Assembly: GCA_024641125.1 (NCBI GenBank)
Contig: JAHEDQ010000009.1
Span: forward strand, 1-46,262
Direction of reading: 5' to 3'
From: Candidatus Competibacteraceae bacterium
GTDB lineage: Bacteria > Pseudomonadota > Gammaproteobacteria > Competibacterales > JAHEDQ01
Length of the DNA stretch: 46,262 nt
Below, piece by piece: positions 1-9,157 of the stretch (position 1 is the stretch's first letter; every line of letters starts with the position of its first letter). The notes beneath the pieces were generated by a model. The model was not told the DNA's origin. It did not search any database and was given only the letters and a program-made list of their open reading frames with translations. Made by a program: the position numbers and the translations under genes.

Positions 1-1185
1 CTCATTGGATGGCGGCAGGTTGGCTGGATTGTCGACCATGACCACCTGGTCGTCCGTGGTCAGCACCTCGTGGATGACGGTCGGCGCGGTGTTGATCAAT
101 TCGAGGTTATACTCTCGCTCCAGTCTTTCCTGGACGATCTCCATGTGGAGCATGCCGAGAAAACCGCAGCGGAAGCCGAAACCAAGGGCTTGAGATGTCT
201 CCGGCTCATAGAACAAGGAGGCATCGTTGAGGCGCAGCTTTTGCAGCGCGTCGCGTAGATCCTCGTAGTCGTCGGAACTGATCGGAAACAAACCCGCAAA
301 CACCCGGGGCTGGACCCGCTGAAAGCCGGGCAGTGCCTCGCTGGCTGGATGATCCGCTGAGGTTATGGTGTCGCCAACCGGGGCGCCGTCGATCTCCTTG
401 ATGCCCGCGATCACAAATCCAACCTCGCCGGCTGACAGGGCCGCACGCTGTTGGCGTTTCGGGGTGAACACCCCGACCTTTTCGATAGAGAAGGTCCGGC
501 CCGTTGACATGATCTTGATTTTCTGGCGCGGGTGGAGCGCACCATCGACGATGCGAACCAGGGAAATGACGCCGACATAACTGTCAAACCAGGAATCTAT
601 GATGAGGGCCTTGGGGGCACCGTCCGGCGCGCCCTGGGGAGGGGGAATCTGCCGGATTACCGCTTCCAGAACCGCATCCACACCCTCACCGGTCTTCGCG
701 CTGACGCGCAGTGCATCGCTTGCGTCGATTCCGATGATTTCCTCGATCTCGCGGCAGACGCGCTCCGGTTCGGCCGACGGAAGATCGATTTTGTTCAGAA
801 CGGGCACAACCTCAAGTCCTTGCTCGATAGCGGTGTAGCAATTGGCCACACTTTGTGCCTCCACCCCCTGGGCCGCATCCACCACCAGCAAAGCGCCTTC
901 GCAGGCCGCGAGCGAACGTGATACTTCATAGGAGAAATCCACGTGCCCGGGAGTATCGATGAAATTCAGCTGATAAGTTAGGCCGTCCCGGGCGCGGTAT
1001 TCCAGAGAGACACTTTGGGCCTTGATGGTGATACCGCGCTCCCGCTCAAGGTCCATGGAGTCCAGCACCTGTTCGGCCATCTCACGCTCAGCGAGCCCCC
1101 CGCAGGTCTGGATAAAACGATCAGCCAGGGTCGATTTGCCGTGATCGATGTGGGCGATGATCGAGAAGTTTCGGATGCGCTCCAT
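1..1185 (-). CDS. lepA: Elongation factor 4 (LepA), 3' part beyond window
   Basis: Minus-strand translation from ATG at 1185: [30 protein letters not shown]...[17 protein letters not shown]...[34 protein letters not shown]; open at the window edge, so absent from the ORF track. Confidence 0.96.
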   Translation of the reverse strand, partial: MERIRNFSIIAHIDHGKSTLADRFIQTCGGLAEREMAEQVLDSMDLERERGITIKAQSVSLEYRARDGLTYQLNFIDTPGHVDFSYEVSRSLAACEGALLVVDAAQGVEAQSVANCYTAIEQGLEVVPVLNKIDLPSAEPERVCREIEEIIGIDASDALRVSAKTGEGVDAVLEAVIRQIPPPQGAPDGAPKALIIDSWFDSYVGVISLVRIVDGALHPRQKIKIMSTGRTFSIEKVGVFTPKRQQRAALSAGEVGFVIAGIKEIDGAPVGDTITSADHPASEALPGFQRVQPRVFAGLFPISSDDYEDLRDALQKLRLNDASLFYEPETSQALGFGFRCGFLGMLHMEIVQERLEREYNLELINTAPTVIHEVLTTDDQVVMVDNPANLPPSNE

Positions 1186-1245
1186 GTACGCTCGCTTGTG
1201 GGGGTGGCCCGGTTACTGTCCTAGGGGGACGCAGCATCATAAAAC

Positions 1246-1282
1246 AAAACCCCGCGATCCTGGCACCGGATCGCGGGGTTTT
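1246..1282 (-). terminator. Rho-independent terminator between degP/mucD and lepA
   Basis: Perfect 15-bp inverted repeat AAAACCCCGCGATCC / GGATCGCGGGGTTTT with 7-nt loop; the minus strand continues GTTTTATG (T-rich). Confidence 0.85.
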
Positions 1283-1297
1283 GCCGACAGATGACAA

Positions 1298-2695
1298 CTA
1301 TTCGGCGACTTTGAGCGCCAAAAACACCGGACCCTGTCCTCGTTGTACCAGCAGCGGTACTGACTTGCCGGTGGGCAGTTCTTCAATCAGCGTGTTGAAG
1401 CCGGCCACATCCTTGACCTGTTTTCCGCCCAGCATCGTGATTACGTCGCCTTGGCGAACCCCCGCCTGGTCCGCTGGCGTGTCATCCTCGACTTGGCTTA
1501 CCCAAACGCCGTGATCGATGTCCAGGGTGGTACGGACCTCGTCGTCCAGGTCTTCCACGGTCAGCCCAAGAGCCGAAGACTCGGTTTCTTCCACCGGCGC
1601 CGCGCTGGCCAGAGCGTCATCCGGCAACTCGCCCACCGTTACTTTCAGATTCATACGCTTGCCATCGCGCAAAACGCCGACCTGTACGCTTTCACCCACC
1701 TGTGTGCTGCCCACAATGGGCGGGAGGCTGGACGAGGTGCTCACCGGTTGCCCCGCGAACTGGACTATGACGTCACCAACCTGAACACCGGCGGCACCTG
1801 CGGGACTGCCTGGAAATATTTTCGCCACCAAAGCGCCGTGCGGTTTATCCATTCCGAAGGACTCGGCCAGATCCCGATCGATTTCCTGAATCAGTACCCC
1901 CAACCATCCCCGGCTCACGCGGCCGACCGTTTTCAGCTGCTCGGCAACGTTCATCGCCATCTCAATGGGAATGGCAAAAGACAAACCCATGTAACCGCCG
2001 GTTCTGCTGTAGATCTGCGAGTTGATTCCGATCACTCGGCCTTCCATATCAAACAGAGGGCCACCCGAATTTCCCGGATTGATGGCTACGTCGGTCTGGA
2101 TGAACGGGACATAGTTTTCCCGAGGCAGGCTTCGACCCTTGGCACTGACAATCCCCGCGGTTGCACTTTGCTCAAATCCAAACGGGGAGCCAATGGCCAG
2201 CACCCACTCCCCCACCTGCAGCGATTTCGAACTGCCGATGCGGACAATGGGCAGGTCTTTGGCATCCACTTTGAGCAACGCAATATCGCTTTGCGGGTCG
2301 GACCCCACCACCTCGGCCTTCAGCACCCGCCGGTCGCTGAGTCGAACCAGTACTTCGTCAGCGCCGTCCACCACGTGATGATTGGACAAAACATAACCAT
2401 CTTCGCTGATGATAAATCCTGAGCCGAGCGATTCGGAGTCGCGTTCCTCGGGGGGCCTGCCCTCCTCGTCAAAAAAGCGCTTAAACAGTTCGCCGAACGG
2501 ATGTCCTTCCGGAATATCCGGCAACTCCATGCTCGGTCCGCGAGAGATCTTCTGGGTTGTGCTTATGTTGACCACCGCCGGGCTGTTTTGCTTAACCAGT
2601 TCAGTGAACTCAGGAAGCGCGGCCTGCGCCGCCCCGACCACCAGACAACCCGCCAGAATCGAGGCCAGTGCCCCGCTTCGAGCCATGAAATTCAT
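1298..2695 (-). CDS. mucD: Periplasmic Do-family serine endoprotease (DegP/MucD) with two PDZ domains
   Basis: Signal peptide; SGFIISEDGYVLSNHHVVDGA, DIALLKVDA, TDVAINPGNSGGPLF motifs; PDZ repeats; position after rseC. Confidence 0.95.
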   Translation of the reverse strand: MNFMARSGALASILAGCLVVGAAQAALPEFTELVKQNSPAVVNISTTQKISRGPSMELPDIPEGHPFGELFKRFFDEEGRPPEERDSESLGSGFIISEDGYVLSNHHVVDGADEVLVRLSDRRVLKAEVVGSDPQSDIALLKVDAKDLPIVRIGSSKSLQVGEWVLAIGSPFGFEQSATAGIVSAKGRSLPRENYVPFIQTDVAINPGNSGGPLFDMEGRVIGINSQIYSRTGGYMGLSFAIPIEMAMNVAEQLKTVGRVSRGWLGVLIQEIDRDLAESFGMDKPHGALVAKIFPGSPAGAAGVQVGDVIVQFAGQPVSTSSSLPPIVGSTQVGESVQVGVLRDGKRMNLKVTVGELPDDALASAAPVEETESSALGLTVEDLDDEVRTTLDIDHGVWVSQVEDDTPADQAGVRQGDVITMLGGKQVKDVAGFNTLIEELPTGKSVPLLVQRGQGPVFLALKVAE

Positions 2696-3186
2696 TACAG
2701 GTCTCCCGAAGTCTTTGACTTCTCTAGGGGGCCCAAATCCGCCACCGGCACTGTGCGGCGAAGCAACACAGCCTGATAACGGGCGTCGGCCTGGACCTTT
2801 CTACCGAACATGTTCAACCACATCATTCCCAAAATTATTCCGATCAGGCCACCGGCCAGGGCGGGCGCGTCCCCGGAGTCGGCTCCGAAAATTGCTTCCG
2901 CGACCATAGCCCCCGCGATCATCGACATCAAAGGGGTGAGATAAACCGCAATTGAGCCCCGAATCAGGGCCTGCTCCTGCAATCCAAGGACCACTCGATC
3001 CCCCGGCTGCACTTCAACCTGTGAGATAACTGGGAGTCGCGTGCGCCGGGTGCCGAGCACTTTACTCAGGGCAGCAGATCCACAACCAAGGCGTGCAGCG
3101 CAGCCGTCACACGACCTGTGGCGCTGGGTCTCGACCCACACGGTATCGCCGGCGACTGACAGGACCTTAGCCGATTCCTCAATCAT
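2695..3186 (-). CDS. rseC: SoxR-reducing/sigma-E regulatory protein RseC (MucC)
   Basis: MIEESAKVLSVAGDTVWVETQRHRSCDGCAARLGCG..., two TM helices; overlaps rseB stop (ATGATTGA). Confidence 0.9.
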   Translation of the reverse strand: MIEESAKVLSVAGDTVWVETQRHRSCDGCAARLGCGSAALSKVLGTRRTRLPVISQVEVQPGDRVVLGLQEQALIRGSIAVYLTPLMSMIAGAMVAEAIFGADSGDAPALAGGLIGIILGMMWLNMFGRKVQADARYQAVLLRRTVPVADLGPLEKSKTSGDL

Positions 3187-4153
3187 TGACCTGCTCCGTC
3201 GGACGTACCGCGTTTGCGATCCACTCCGCGGTCTCCGCCGGTATCTCTCCAACAACCATGACATGATGGCCCTGGGCGGTGCGAACTCCGTAGGTGTGGG
3301 TGGCGCCCATACGGCTCAGGCCCTCAACCTTCCCATGAGCGCCGCTGTCGGGGCCGATATAAACCGAAACGGTAGCCACACCATCGGAGAGTATCAGTTG
3401 CTCCGCGGGTTCGTCGGAGTCCTCGGCTCGATGCCTCAGGTAGGCCACACGTTTGAAACCCGGAGGGAACGACTCAAGGTGCCAGGTCTGCTGGTTTCCC
3501 GGGACGTTGACGCGGGCCTGCGTTTTGATCGACACCTTCCCCTGTTGATCAGCCGGCGACCATGCCGTGTCGCCCTCTTCCATTTTGATCTCGGTGAACA
3601 GCAATTCCTCCAGAACGTCACCGCTGGTACCGAGCAGCTGAGCTCTCAGCAGCAGGCCGGTTTCCTTGTCCAGCCAAAGGCGATGGCCGTAACGCATATC
3701 GTCCCGTGGTATCAGCGCGACTTCCTGGCACATGCGATCGGCCACACGGTTCGAGTCGAGCAGCTTGAGATCGTAGTGGGGCTCCAGATCAGCTATCTCG
3801 CGCGCGCTCAGCATCGGGAATGGCGCTGTGTGGCTCGGTTGGATGAAATGGGATCTCCGTCCGTCGGCTTGGTGCACTTCCAGGCGATCGCCGTGCCGCA
3901 CCACTTCCCGGGGTGTTCCGTTCAAGGTGTAGACACGTTGAAGTTCGTCATGGCCGTGGATCGTATGAACGATTCGCATGCTCTCCAGGGCCGAACCGTT
4001 ACTGTAAACGAAATCTCCCCGATAGCTCTGGTCTCGCGCCGCCATAATCATCCGGCTCAACCAATCCTCGGCAGTGTACTCCGATGCATGCACGGACACT
4101 GCAGCCAGAAGAAACTGCATGCCAAGCAGTAGGGTGCTCAAGGATCTGGTCAA
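3179..4153 (-). CDS. rseB: Sigma-E regulatory protein RseB (MucB)
   Basis: Signal peptide, AEDWLSRMIMAARDQSYRGDFVYSNGSALESMRIVHTIHG...; synteny. Confidence 0.92.
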   Translation of the reverse strand: MTRSLSTLLLGMQFLLAAVSVHASEYTAEDWLSRMIMAARDQSYRGDFVYSNGSALESMRIVHTIHGHDELQRVYTLNGTPREVVRHGDRLEVHQADGRRSHFIQPSHTAPFPMLSAREIADLEPHYDLKLLDSNRVADRMCQEVALIPRDDMRYGHRLWLDKETGLLLRAQLLGTSGDVLEELLFTEIKMEEGDTAWSPADQQGKVSIKTQARVNVPGNQQTWHLESFPPGFKRVAYLRHRAEDSDEPAEQLILSDGVATVSVYIGPDSGAHGKVEGLSRMGATHTYGVRTAQGHHVMVVGEIPAETAEWIANAVRPTEQVND

Positions 4154-4313
4154 AATACAGCTTCCTGGCGGTAGATTTCAAAAAGGCGGTGTTTGGGCGC
4201 GCCGGCAGTACAGGTTTTGAATGACCACCGGCGCAGAGTCCTCACTCCGGCGCCCACCGACTCAGCTCGATACTTGAACATTAAATCGGGCTGCTCGTGT
4301 GCACGACATTCCA

Positions 4314-4904
4314 CTAGCGCGAGCTGTCCTGCGAGACCCATCTGGCTGTGGACAGCACGTTATAGATAGATCCTTCGGAACCGAGGCCGCGGCCGATTGG
4401 GTCTGGATTGCGGGGTGACTGATTCAGTGTCGACAGAGCGGGATCGGCCAGTTGAGCAGTTTCGACTGGGTTCTGAACGGCTGCACGTTCGAACACAACC
4501 GCCGGACTGTCTTGTCCGGGGAGTGAATCGAGCTGAGCCACGGGCAATTGGGTTACCCCGGGTTCGCCGGTCAGCTTAAATACCGCCAGAGCGATCGCTG
4601 CGACCGAAGCGGCCACTGCAAGCCCCGTAGCCGACCGAGGCCATGCCTTGCTCACGCTCTGCCCGCGTACCTCTGGCGTCAGCGGCGGTTCGTTTTCTAT
4701 GGACGCGTGGACGCGCTGCGCAAGATTCACCGTTAGGTCACCACTCAGGTCCCGACGGATGGCCTCGCCCATGAGAAAGTACCGGGACCACCTGCCCTGC
4801 AGAGTCTGATCCCGCTCAAGGCGCCGAATCAGCAGATGATGCTGGTTGGCCTCCAGCTCGCCGTCAACCAAAGCCGATAGTTGTTCGTCTGAGTGCTCGG
4901 TCAT
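4314..4904 (-). CDS. rseA: Anti-sigma-E factor RseA (MucA)
   Basis: MTEHSDEQLSALVDGELEANQHHLLIRRLERDQTLQGRWSRYFLMGEAIR; single TM (GLAVAASVAAIALAVFKL); follows rpoE. Confidence 0.9.
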   Translation of the reverse strand: MTEHSDEQLSALVDGELEANQHHLLIRRLERDQTLQGRWSRYFLMGEAIRRDLSGDLTVNLAQRVHASIENEPPLTPEVRGQSVSKAWPRSATGLAVAASVAAIALAVFKLTGEPGVTQLPVAQLDSLPGQDSPAVVFERAAVQNPVETAQLADPALSTLNQSPRNPDPIGRGLGSEGSIYNVLSTARWVSQDSSR

Positions 4905-4930
4905 TCTCTTTCACCTGTCGCCGTAAGGCG

Positions 4931-5506
4931 TCAACTCAAAAGCGGACGGAGTTTTGTGTCGATTGCTTCGCGTGCCCGGAAAATCCGTGAGCGTACCGTG
5001 CCGATCGGACATCCCATCGATTGCGCGATTTCTTCGTAACTCAGCCCTTCCAGTTCGCGGAGCGTTATTGCCGTCCGCAGGTCCTCAGGCAAATCCTCAA
5101 TCGCCTTGAACACCACTTGTTCGATCTCGTCCTTCAACAGCAAACGCTCCGGGGTCGCAATCTCCTTTAGTAGGGAGTCCCCTGCATACTGCTCGGCGTC
5201 TTGAGAGTCGATGTCGCTGCTGGGTGGCCGCCGGCCCATGGCCACCAGGTGGTTCTTGGCCGTGTTGATAGCAATTCTGTACAGCCATGTATAAAACGCG
5301 CTGTCACCGCGAAAACCCGGCAAGGCGCGATAGGCCTTGATGAAGGCTTCCTGAGCCACATCCATCGACTCGGATGGGTCGTGCACGTAACGGGAGACCA
5401 ATTTGATGATCTTGAACTGGTACTTCTGGACCAGAACATCGAACGCCTTTTTTTCACCCTGCTTGACCCGCTCAACCAGTTCTGCATCAGTTCCCACATC
5501 GCCCAT
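4931..5506 (-). CDS. rpoE: RNA polymerase sigma-E factor (RpoE/AlgU)
   Basis: ECF sigma signature: QYKFKI-like region '[59 protein letters not shown]...'; start chosen at [11 protein letters not shown]. Confidence 0.95.
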   Translation of the reverse strand: MGDVGTDAELVERVKQGEKKAFDVLVQKYQFKIIKLVSRYVHDPSESMDVAQEAFIKAYRALPGFRGDSAFYTWLYRIAINTAKNHLVAMGRRPPSSDIDSQDAEQYAGDSLLKEIATPERLLLKDEIEQVVFKAIEDLPEDLRTAITLRELEGLSYEEIAQSMGCPIGTVRSRIFRAREAIDTKLRPLLS

Positions 5507-5531
5507 TCGGGCAAACCCCTTTATCGTTTCT

Positions 5532-5550
5532 AGGCAATGCCACATTGCCT
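5532..5550. promoter_or_regulatory. Inverted repeat in the rpoE 5' leader / rpoE-nadB divergent intergenic region
   Basis: AGGCAATG-CCA-CATTGCCT, perfect 8-bp arms; adjacent second imperfect dyad GTGGT-TG-ACCAC (5553-5564). Confidence 0.5.
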
Positions 5551-5658
5551 GTGTGGTTGACCACCGGCCCCGCAAATAGTTTCGCGCTGGGACGGGCAGA
5601 CAGCTATATTCGTCTCAAATGCGCTTACGCGCGGCCGTCCGCGACCATAACTCATCCT

Positions 5659-7311
5659 ATGAATCATGCTCAACCAAGCGAAGACTACCTACGCACCGAT
5701 GTATTGATCATCGGTAGCGGTGCCGCCGGCTTAAGCCTTGCTTTGCGACTACCCAAGGGACTGCAAGCGCTCATTCTGTCCAAAAAACGGGCTTCGGCAG
5801 GCAGTACCTACTGGGCTCAGGGTGGCGTGTCGGCGGTATTGGATGCCCGGGACTCCCTGGAATCGCATGTCCAGGACACGCTGGATGCGGGGGCCGGGTT
5901 GTGCGATCCGGCGGCGGTTCGCTTCACGGTCGAACACGCTCGCGAAGCAATCGACTGGTTGGCCGGGCTGGGCGTGGCCTTTACTCAGGAGGCCAGAGCT
6001 GACGGAAGCGTCGATTTTCACTTGACCCGGGAGGGGGGGCATAGTCACCGTCGTGTCGTCCATGCGGCAGATGCCACCGGCCGCGCAATCCATAGCAAGC
6101 TTGAGGAGCGGGTTCGGGCCGAACCGAACCTGAAAGTGCTCGAGTACGCCGTAGCGGTGGATCTGATCACCGGGCGTCGGGTCGGGCTCCGCCCGAATCG
6201 CTGCCTCGGCGCCTACATCTACGATACCGAGCGCCAGCGGGTAAAAGTCGTGCAGGCGCGCTGGATTGTGATCGCGACCGGCGGTGCCGGCAAGGCATAT
6301 CTGTACTCGACCAACCCCGACGCATCCACCGGTGACGGCATTGCCATGGCCTGGCGAGCCGGGTGCCGGGCCGTCAACATGGAGTTCACTCAGTTCCATC
6401 CGACCTGTCTGCACCATGCGGAAGCGCGAAACTTTCTGATATCCGAAGCGGTTAGGGGCGAGGGTGGCCATCTGGTACTGCCGGACGGTCATCGGTTCAT
6501 GCACCGGTTCGACCAACGACTGGAGTTGGCGCCCCGAGACATCGTCGCCCGGGCGATCGATCATGAAATGAAGCGGCTCGGCTTGCCCTGTGTGTATCTC
6601 GACACGACGCACATGCCGGAAGAGTTCATCCGCGAGCACTTTCCGACCATCTATGCCCGTTGTCTGGAATTGGGCCTGGATATGGCAAACGACCGACTGC
6701 CGGTAGTTCCGGCGGCGCACTATACCTGCGGTGGCGTCATGACCGATCATCGGGGCCGGACCGATCTGCCCAACCTTTATTGTGTTGGCGAGGCGGCATT
6801 CACCGGACTTCACGGTGCCAACCGCATGGCCAGCAACTCGCTGCTGGAATGCCTAGTTTACGGCGCCAGCGCGGCCCGTGATATCGCGCAGAGTCACAGC
6901 CCGGATATGGCGACTCAGTTGCCGGCCTGGGATGAGAGTCAGGTTACGGATTCCGACGAAGAGGTGGTTGTGAGCCACAACTGGGAGGAGCTGCGACGAT
7001 TTATGTGGGATTATGTTGGTATCGTGCGCACCACCAAGCGGCTGGAGCGAGCGTCCCGACGCGCCGAGAACTTGCGCCACGAAATTCACGATTACTATGG
7101 CAACTTTCGAGTCAGCAGCAATCTGATCGAACTCCGCAACCTTTCCCTGGTGGCCGAACTGATCATCCGTTGCGCCCTGATACGAAAAGAAAGCCGGGGA
7201 TTGCACTACACCCTGGACTATCCAGTGCCCAACGCGGAGCGACCACCGTCAAATACCGTGCTGGTTCCGGCCAAGTTCGCCCGCTCCGATTTGCCCGCCG
7301 GTATCTGGTGA
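5659..7311 (+). CDS. nadB: L-aspartate oxidase
   Basis: [54 protein letters not shown] motifs. Confidence 0.96.
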   Translation: MNHAQPSEDYLRTDVLIIGSGAAGLSLALRLPKGLQALILSKKRASAGSTYWAQGGVSAVLDARDSLESHVQDTLDAGAGLCDPAAVRFTVEHAREAIDWLAGLGVAFTQEARADGSVDFHLTREGGHSHRRVVHAADATGRAIHSKLEERVRAEPNLKVLEYAVAVDLITGRRVGLRPNRCLGAYIYDTERQRVKVVQARWIVIATGGAGKAYLYSTNPDASTGDGIAMAWRAGCRAVNMEFTQFHPTCLHHAEARNFLISEAVRGEGGHLVLPDGHRFMHRFDQRLELAPRDIVARAIDHEMKRLGLPCVYLDTTHMPEEFIREHFPTIYARCLELGLDMANDRLPVVPAAHYTCGGVMTDHRGRTDLPNLYCVGEAAFTGLHGANRMASNSLLECLVYGASAARDIAQSHSPDMATQLPAWDESQVTDSDEEVVVSHNWEELRRFMWDYVGIVRTTKRLERASRRAENLRHEIHDYYGNFRVSSNLIELRNLSLVAELIIRCALIRKESRGLHYTLDYPVPNAERPPSNTVLVPAKFARSDLPAGIW

Positions 7312-7314
7312 CAC

Positions 7315-7640
7315 TCAGGGAGCCTTCGATCAGTTCGTAAACGTGCATATTGGGACTGAAATGCACTGCTTTGTCGGTGCAATTCTTGGTAGTAGAGCAC
7401 CTAGTGTAGTGTCTCCCAAATAACTTAACACCTGCGCTGGCCCTCGCGGTCCCTGACGGCGTTGCGGATCGTCGCAATAGCGCTGGCTATTCCTCCTCAC
7501 CGCGCCTTGTCAGTAACCACGATGCCTAACCTCAACCGTCAAGTTATTTGGAAGACACTACACTAGTACCCGCGATCTGCGCCTTGAATCTGCAGTTTTA
7601 CCCCGCCAATCTGCTTGGTCCAGAATAAATCAGCGCCGCC
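7315..7640 (-). repeat. Element B, copy 1 (split by element A); arms about 7315-7404 and 7567-7640
   Basis: Reverse complement of the two arms joined together aligns without gaps to 30668-30803: about 105 of 135 nt identical by hand alignment. Confidence 0.85.
7401..7566. mobile_element. Element A: MITE-like non-autonomous element inserted in element B, flanked by CTAG
   Basis: CTAGTGTAGTGTCTCCCAAATAACTT ... AAGTTATTTGGAAGACACTACACTAG: 26-bp ends (including CTAG) with one mismatch; no ORF inside; absent from the paralogous repeat copy. Confidence 0.85.
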
Positions 7641-8090
7641 TTAGCGCCTCAGACCACGGGTTCTTAGGCGAACTCTGAGGCAGCGTGCGGCTTCCGCATC
7701 CAGGCTGTCCCAGGGCAAAACCAGGTCCCGTCGTCTGGACCCGGGCAGTCGAAATCGCAACAGCACCACGCCGGTGTGGGCGTACGCGTAGGTCAGGGTT
7801 GCCAGCTGCCGCTCTCCACCCTGTTCCAACATCCAGCGGCCATCTGACGTCCAGTGCAGCTTTTCAATCCGCGCATATCCGCCGAGTCCCAGTTGTGAGC
7901 CGCACTGGCGCCAGAGAATCAGCGCGACCAGCACGATCAGCAGCAAGCGCAGCACTGGTGACAGGGGATAGCTGAGAATGGCGAACGTGGCCAGGATCAT
8001 CAGCACCAGCAGGTATACCCGCAGCGCCCGGGATGGCCGAAGTTCAATCGAAAGTGCGCTGTCTGATTCGTTCGACCAGGGCCTGGACAT
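7641..8090 (-). CDS. cptA: YgfX/CptA family membrane protein
   Basis: Two TM helices, IEKLHWTSDGRWMLEQGGERQ, directly downstream of sdhE as in ygfYX pairs. Confidence 0.75.
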   Translation of the reverse strand: MSRPWSNESDSALSIELRPSRALRVYLLVLMILATFAILSYPLSPVLRLLLIVLVALILWRQCGSQLGLGGYARIEKLHWTSDGRWMLEQGGERQLATLTYAYAHTGVVLLRFRLPGSRRRDLVLPWDSLDAEAARCLRVRLRTRGLRR

Positions 8091-8286
8091 CCGTGTCCTC
8101 CGCGTGATCTCGACCGGTAAAATAGTTGTATAGATCCGGATCCTGCAGGGTGAGCAGTCGCTCAAACAGACGCTGCTCCGATACCGGCGCGCTGTCGTAG
8201 CGGCTGTCCAGATAACTCCGCAGCAGAATATCCAGTTCCTTCATACCGCGTCGACAGCGCCAGATAAGCATCGATTTGTGTGACAT
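8044..8286 (-). CDS. sdhE: Succinate dehydrogenase flavinylation factor SdhE (YgfY/CptB)
   Basis: WRCRRGMKELDILLRSYLD (RGxxE motif), LLTLQDPDLYNYFTG. Confidence 0.95.
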   Translation of the reverse strand: MSHKSMLIWRCRRGMKELDILLRSYLDSRYDSAPVSEQRLFERLLTLQDPDLYNYFTGRDHAEDTDVQALVERIRQRTFD

Positions 8287-8359
8287 GCACACTCCCGCTA
8301 AGGACCGCACGGCACCCGGTTTCGCCGGCGTCCCATTCTTCGTCTGATCGAGCGCTCCG

Positions 8360-9136
8360 CTAGCGCCGCGCCACCATCATCTTCTTTATCTCTGCAATTG
8401 ACTTGCCCGGATTCAAACCTTTGGGGCAGGTTTTGGTGCAGTTGAGTATGGTGTGACAGCGATACAGACGAAAGGGATCCTCCAGATTGTCTAGCCGTTC
8501 CCCGGTGAACTCGTCCCGGCTGTCCACCAGCCAACGGTAGGCCTGTAAAAGGATGGCCGGCCCCAGGTAGCGATCCCCGTTCCACCAGTAGCTGGGACAA
8601 CTCGTCGAGCAGCAGGCGCAGAGTATGCACTCATACAGCCCATCGAGCTTTGCCCGGTCGTCCTTGGACTGCAGCCGCTCTCGGTTCGGTGGTTGAGTCG
8701 TGGTTTGAAGCCAGGGTTTGATGGAAGCGTACTGCGCATAGAAGTGTGTCAGGTCTGGCACAAGATCCTTTATGACAGGCATGTGCGGCAGCGGATACAC
8801 CTTGATATCGCCCTGGATTTCATCGATCGCCTTGGTGCAGGCCAGGGTGTTCGTGCCATCGATGTTCATGGCGCAGGAGCCGCAGATGCCTTCACGGCAC
8901 GAGCGGCGCAAAGTCAGCGTAGAGTCCATTTCGTTTTTGATTTTGAGCAGGCCGTCCAGAACCATGGGGCCGCAGCGATCCAGGTCCACCTCAAAGGTGT
9001 CGACCACCGGGGTCTGCCCATCGTCCGGGTTCCAACGATAGACGTGGAATGCCTTGGTGTTGCGAGCGCCTTCGGGCGCTCTTAGATGCTTGCCCTTGCC
9101 GATGACTGAGTTGGCTGGAAGCTTGAACTGTGCCAT
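8360..9136 (-). CDS. sdhB: Succinate dehydrogenase iron-sulfur subunit
   Basis: [54 protein letters not shown]. Confidence 0.97.
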   Translation of the reverse strand: MAQFKLPANSVIGKGKHLRAPEGARNTKAFHVYRWNPDDGQTPVVDTFEVDLDRCGPMVLDGLLKIKNEMDSTLTLRRSCREGICGSCAMNIDGTNTLACTKAIDEIQGDIKVYPLPHMPVIKDLVPDLTHFYAQYASIKPWLQTTTQPPNRERLQSKDDRAKLDGLYECILCACCSTSCPSYWWNGDRYLGPAILLQAYRWLVDSRDEFTGERLDNLEDPFRLYRCHTILNCTKTCPKGLNPGKSIAEIKKMMVARR

Positions 9137-9157
9137 GAAAATCCTCTCCCTCGGTGC

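Noticed and set aside
1451-2422. 323-aa plus-strand ORF opposite degP/mucD
   Set aside because: Antisense open frame over a well-supported protease gene; no independent evidence.
5749-6813. 354-aa minus-strand ORF opposite nadB
   Set aside because: Antisense shadow of a clear nadB reading frame in GC-rich DNA; no recognisable motifs.
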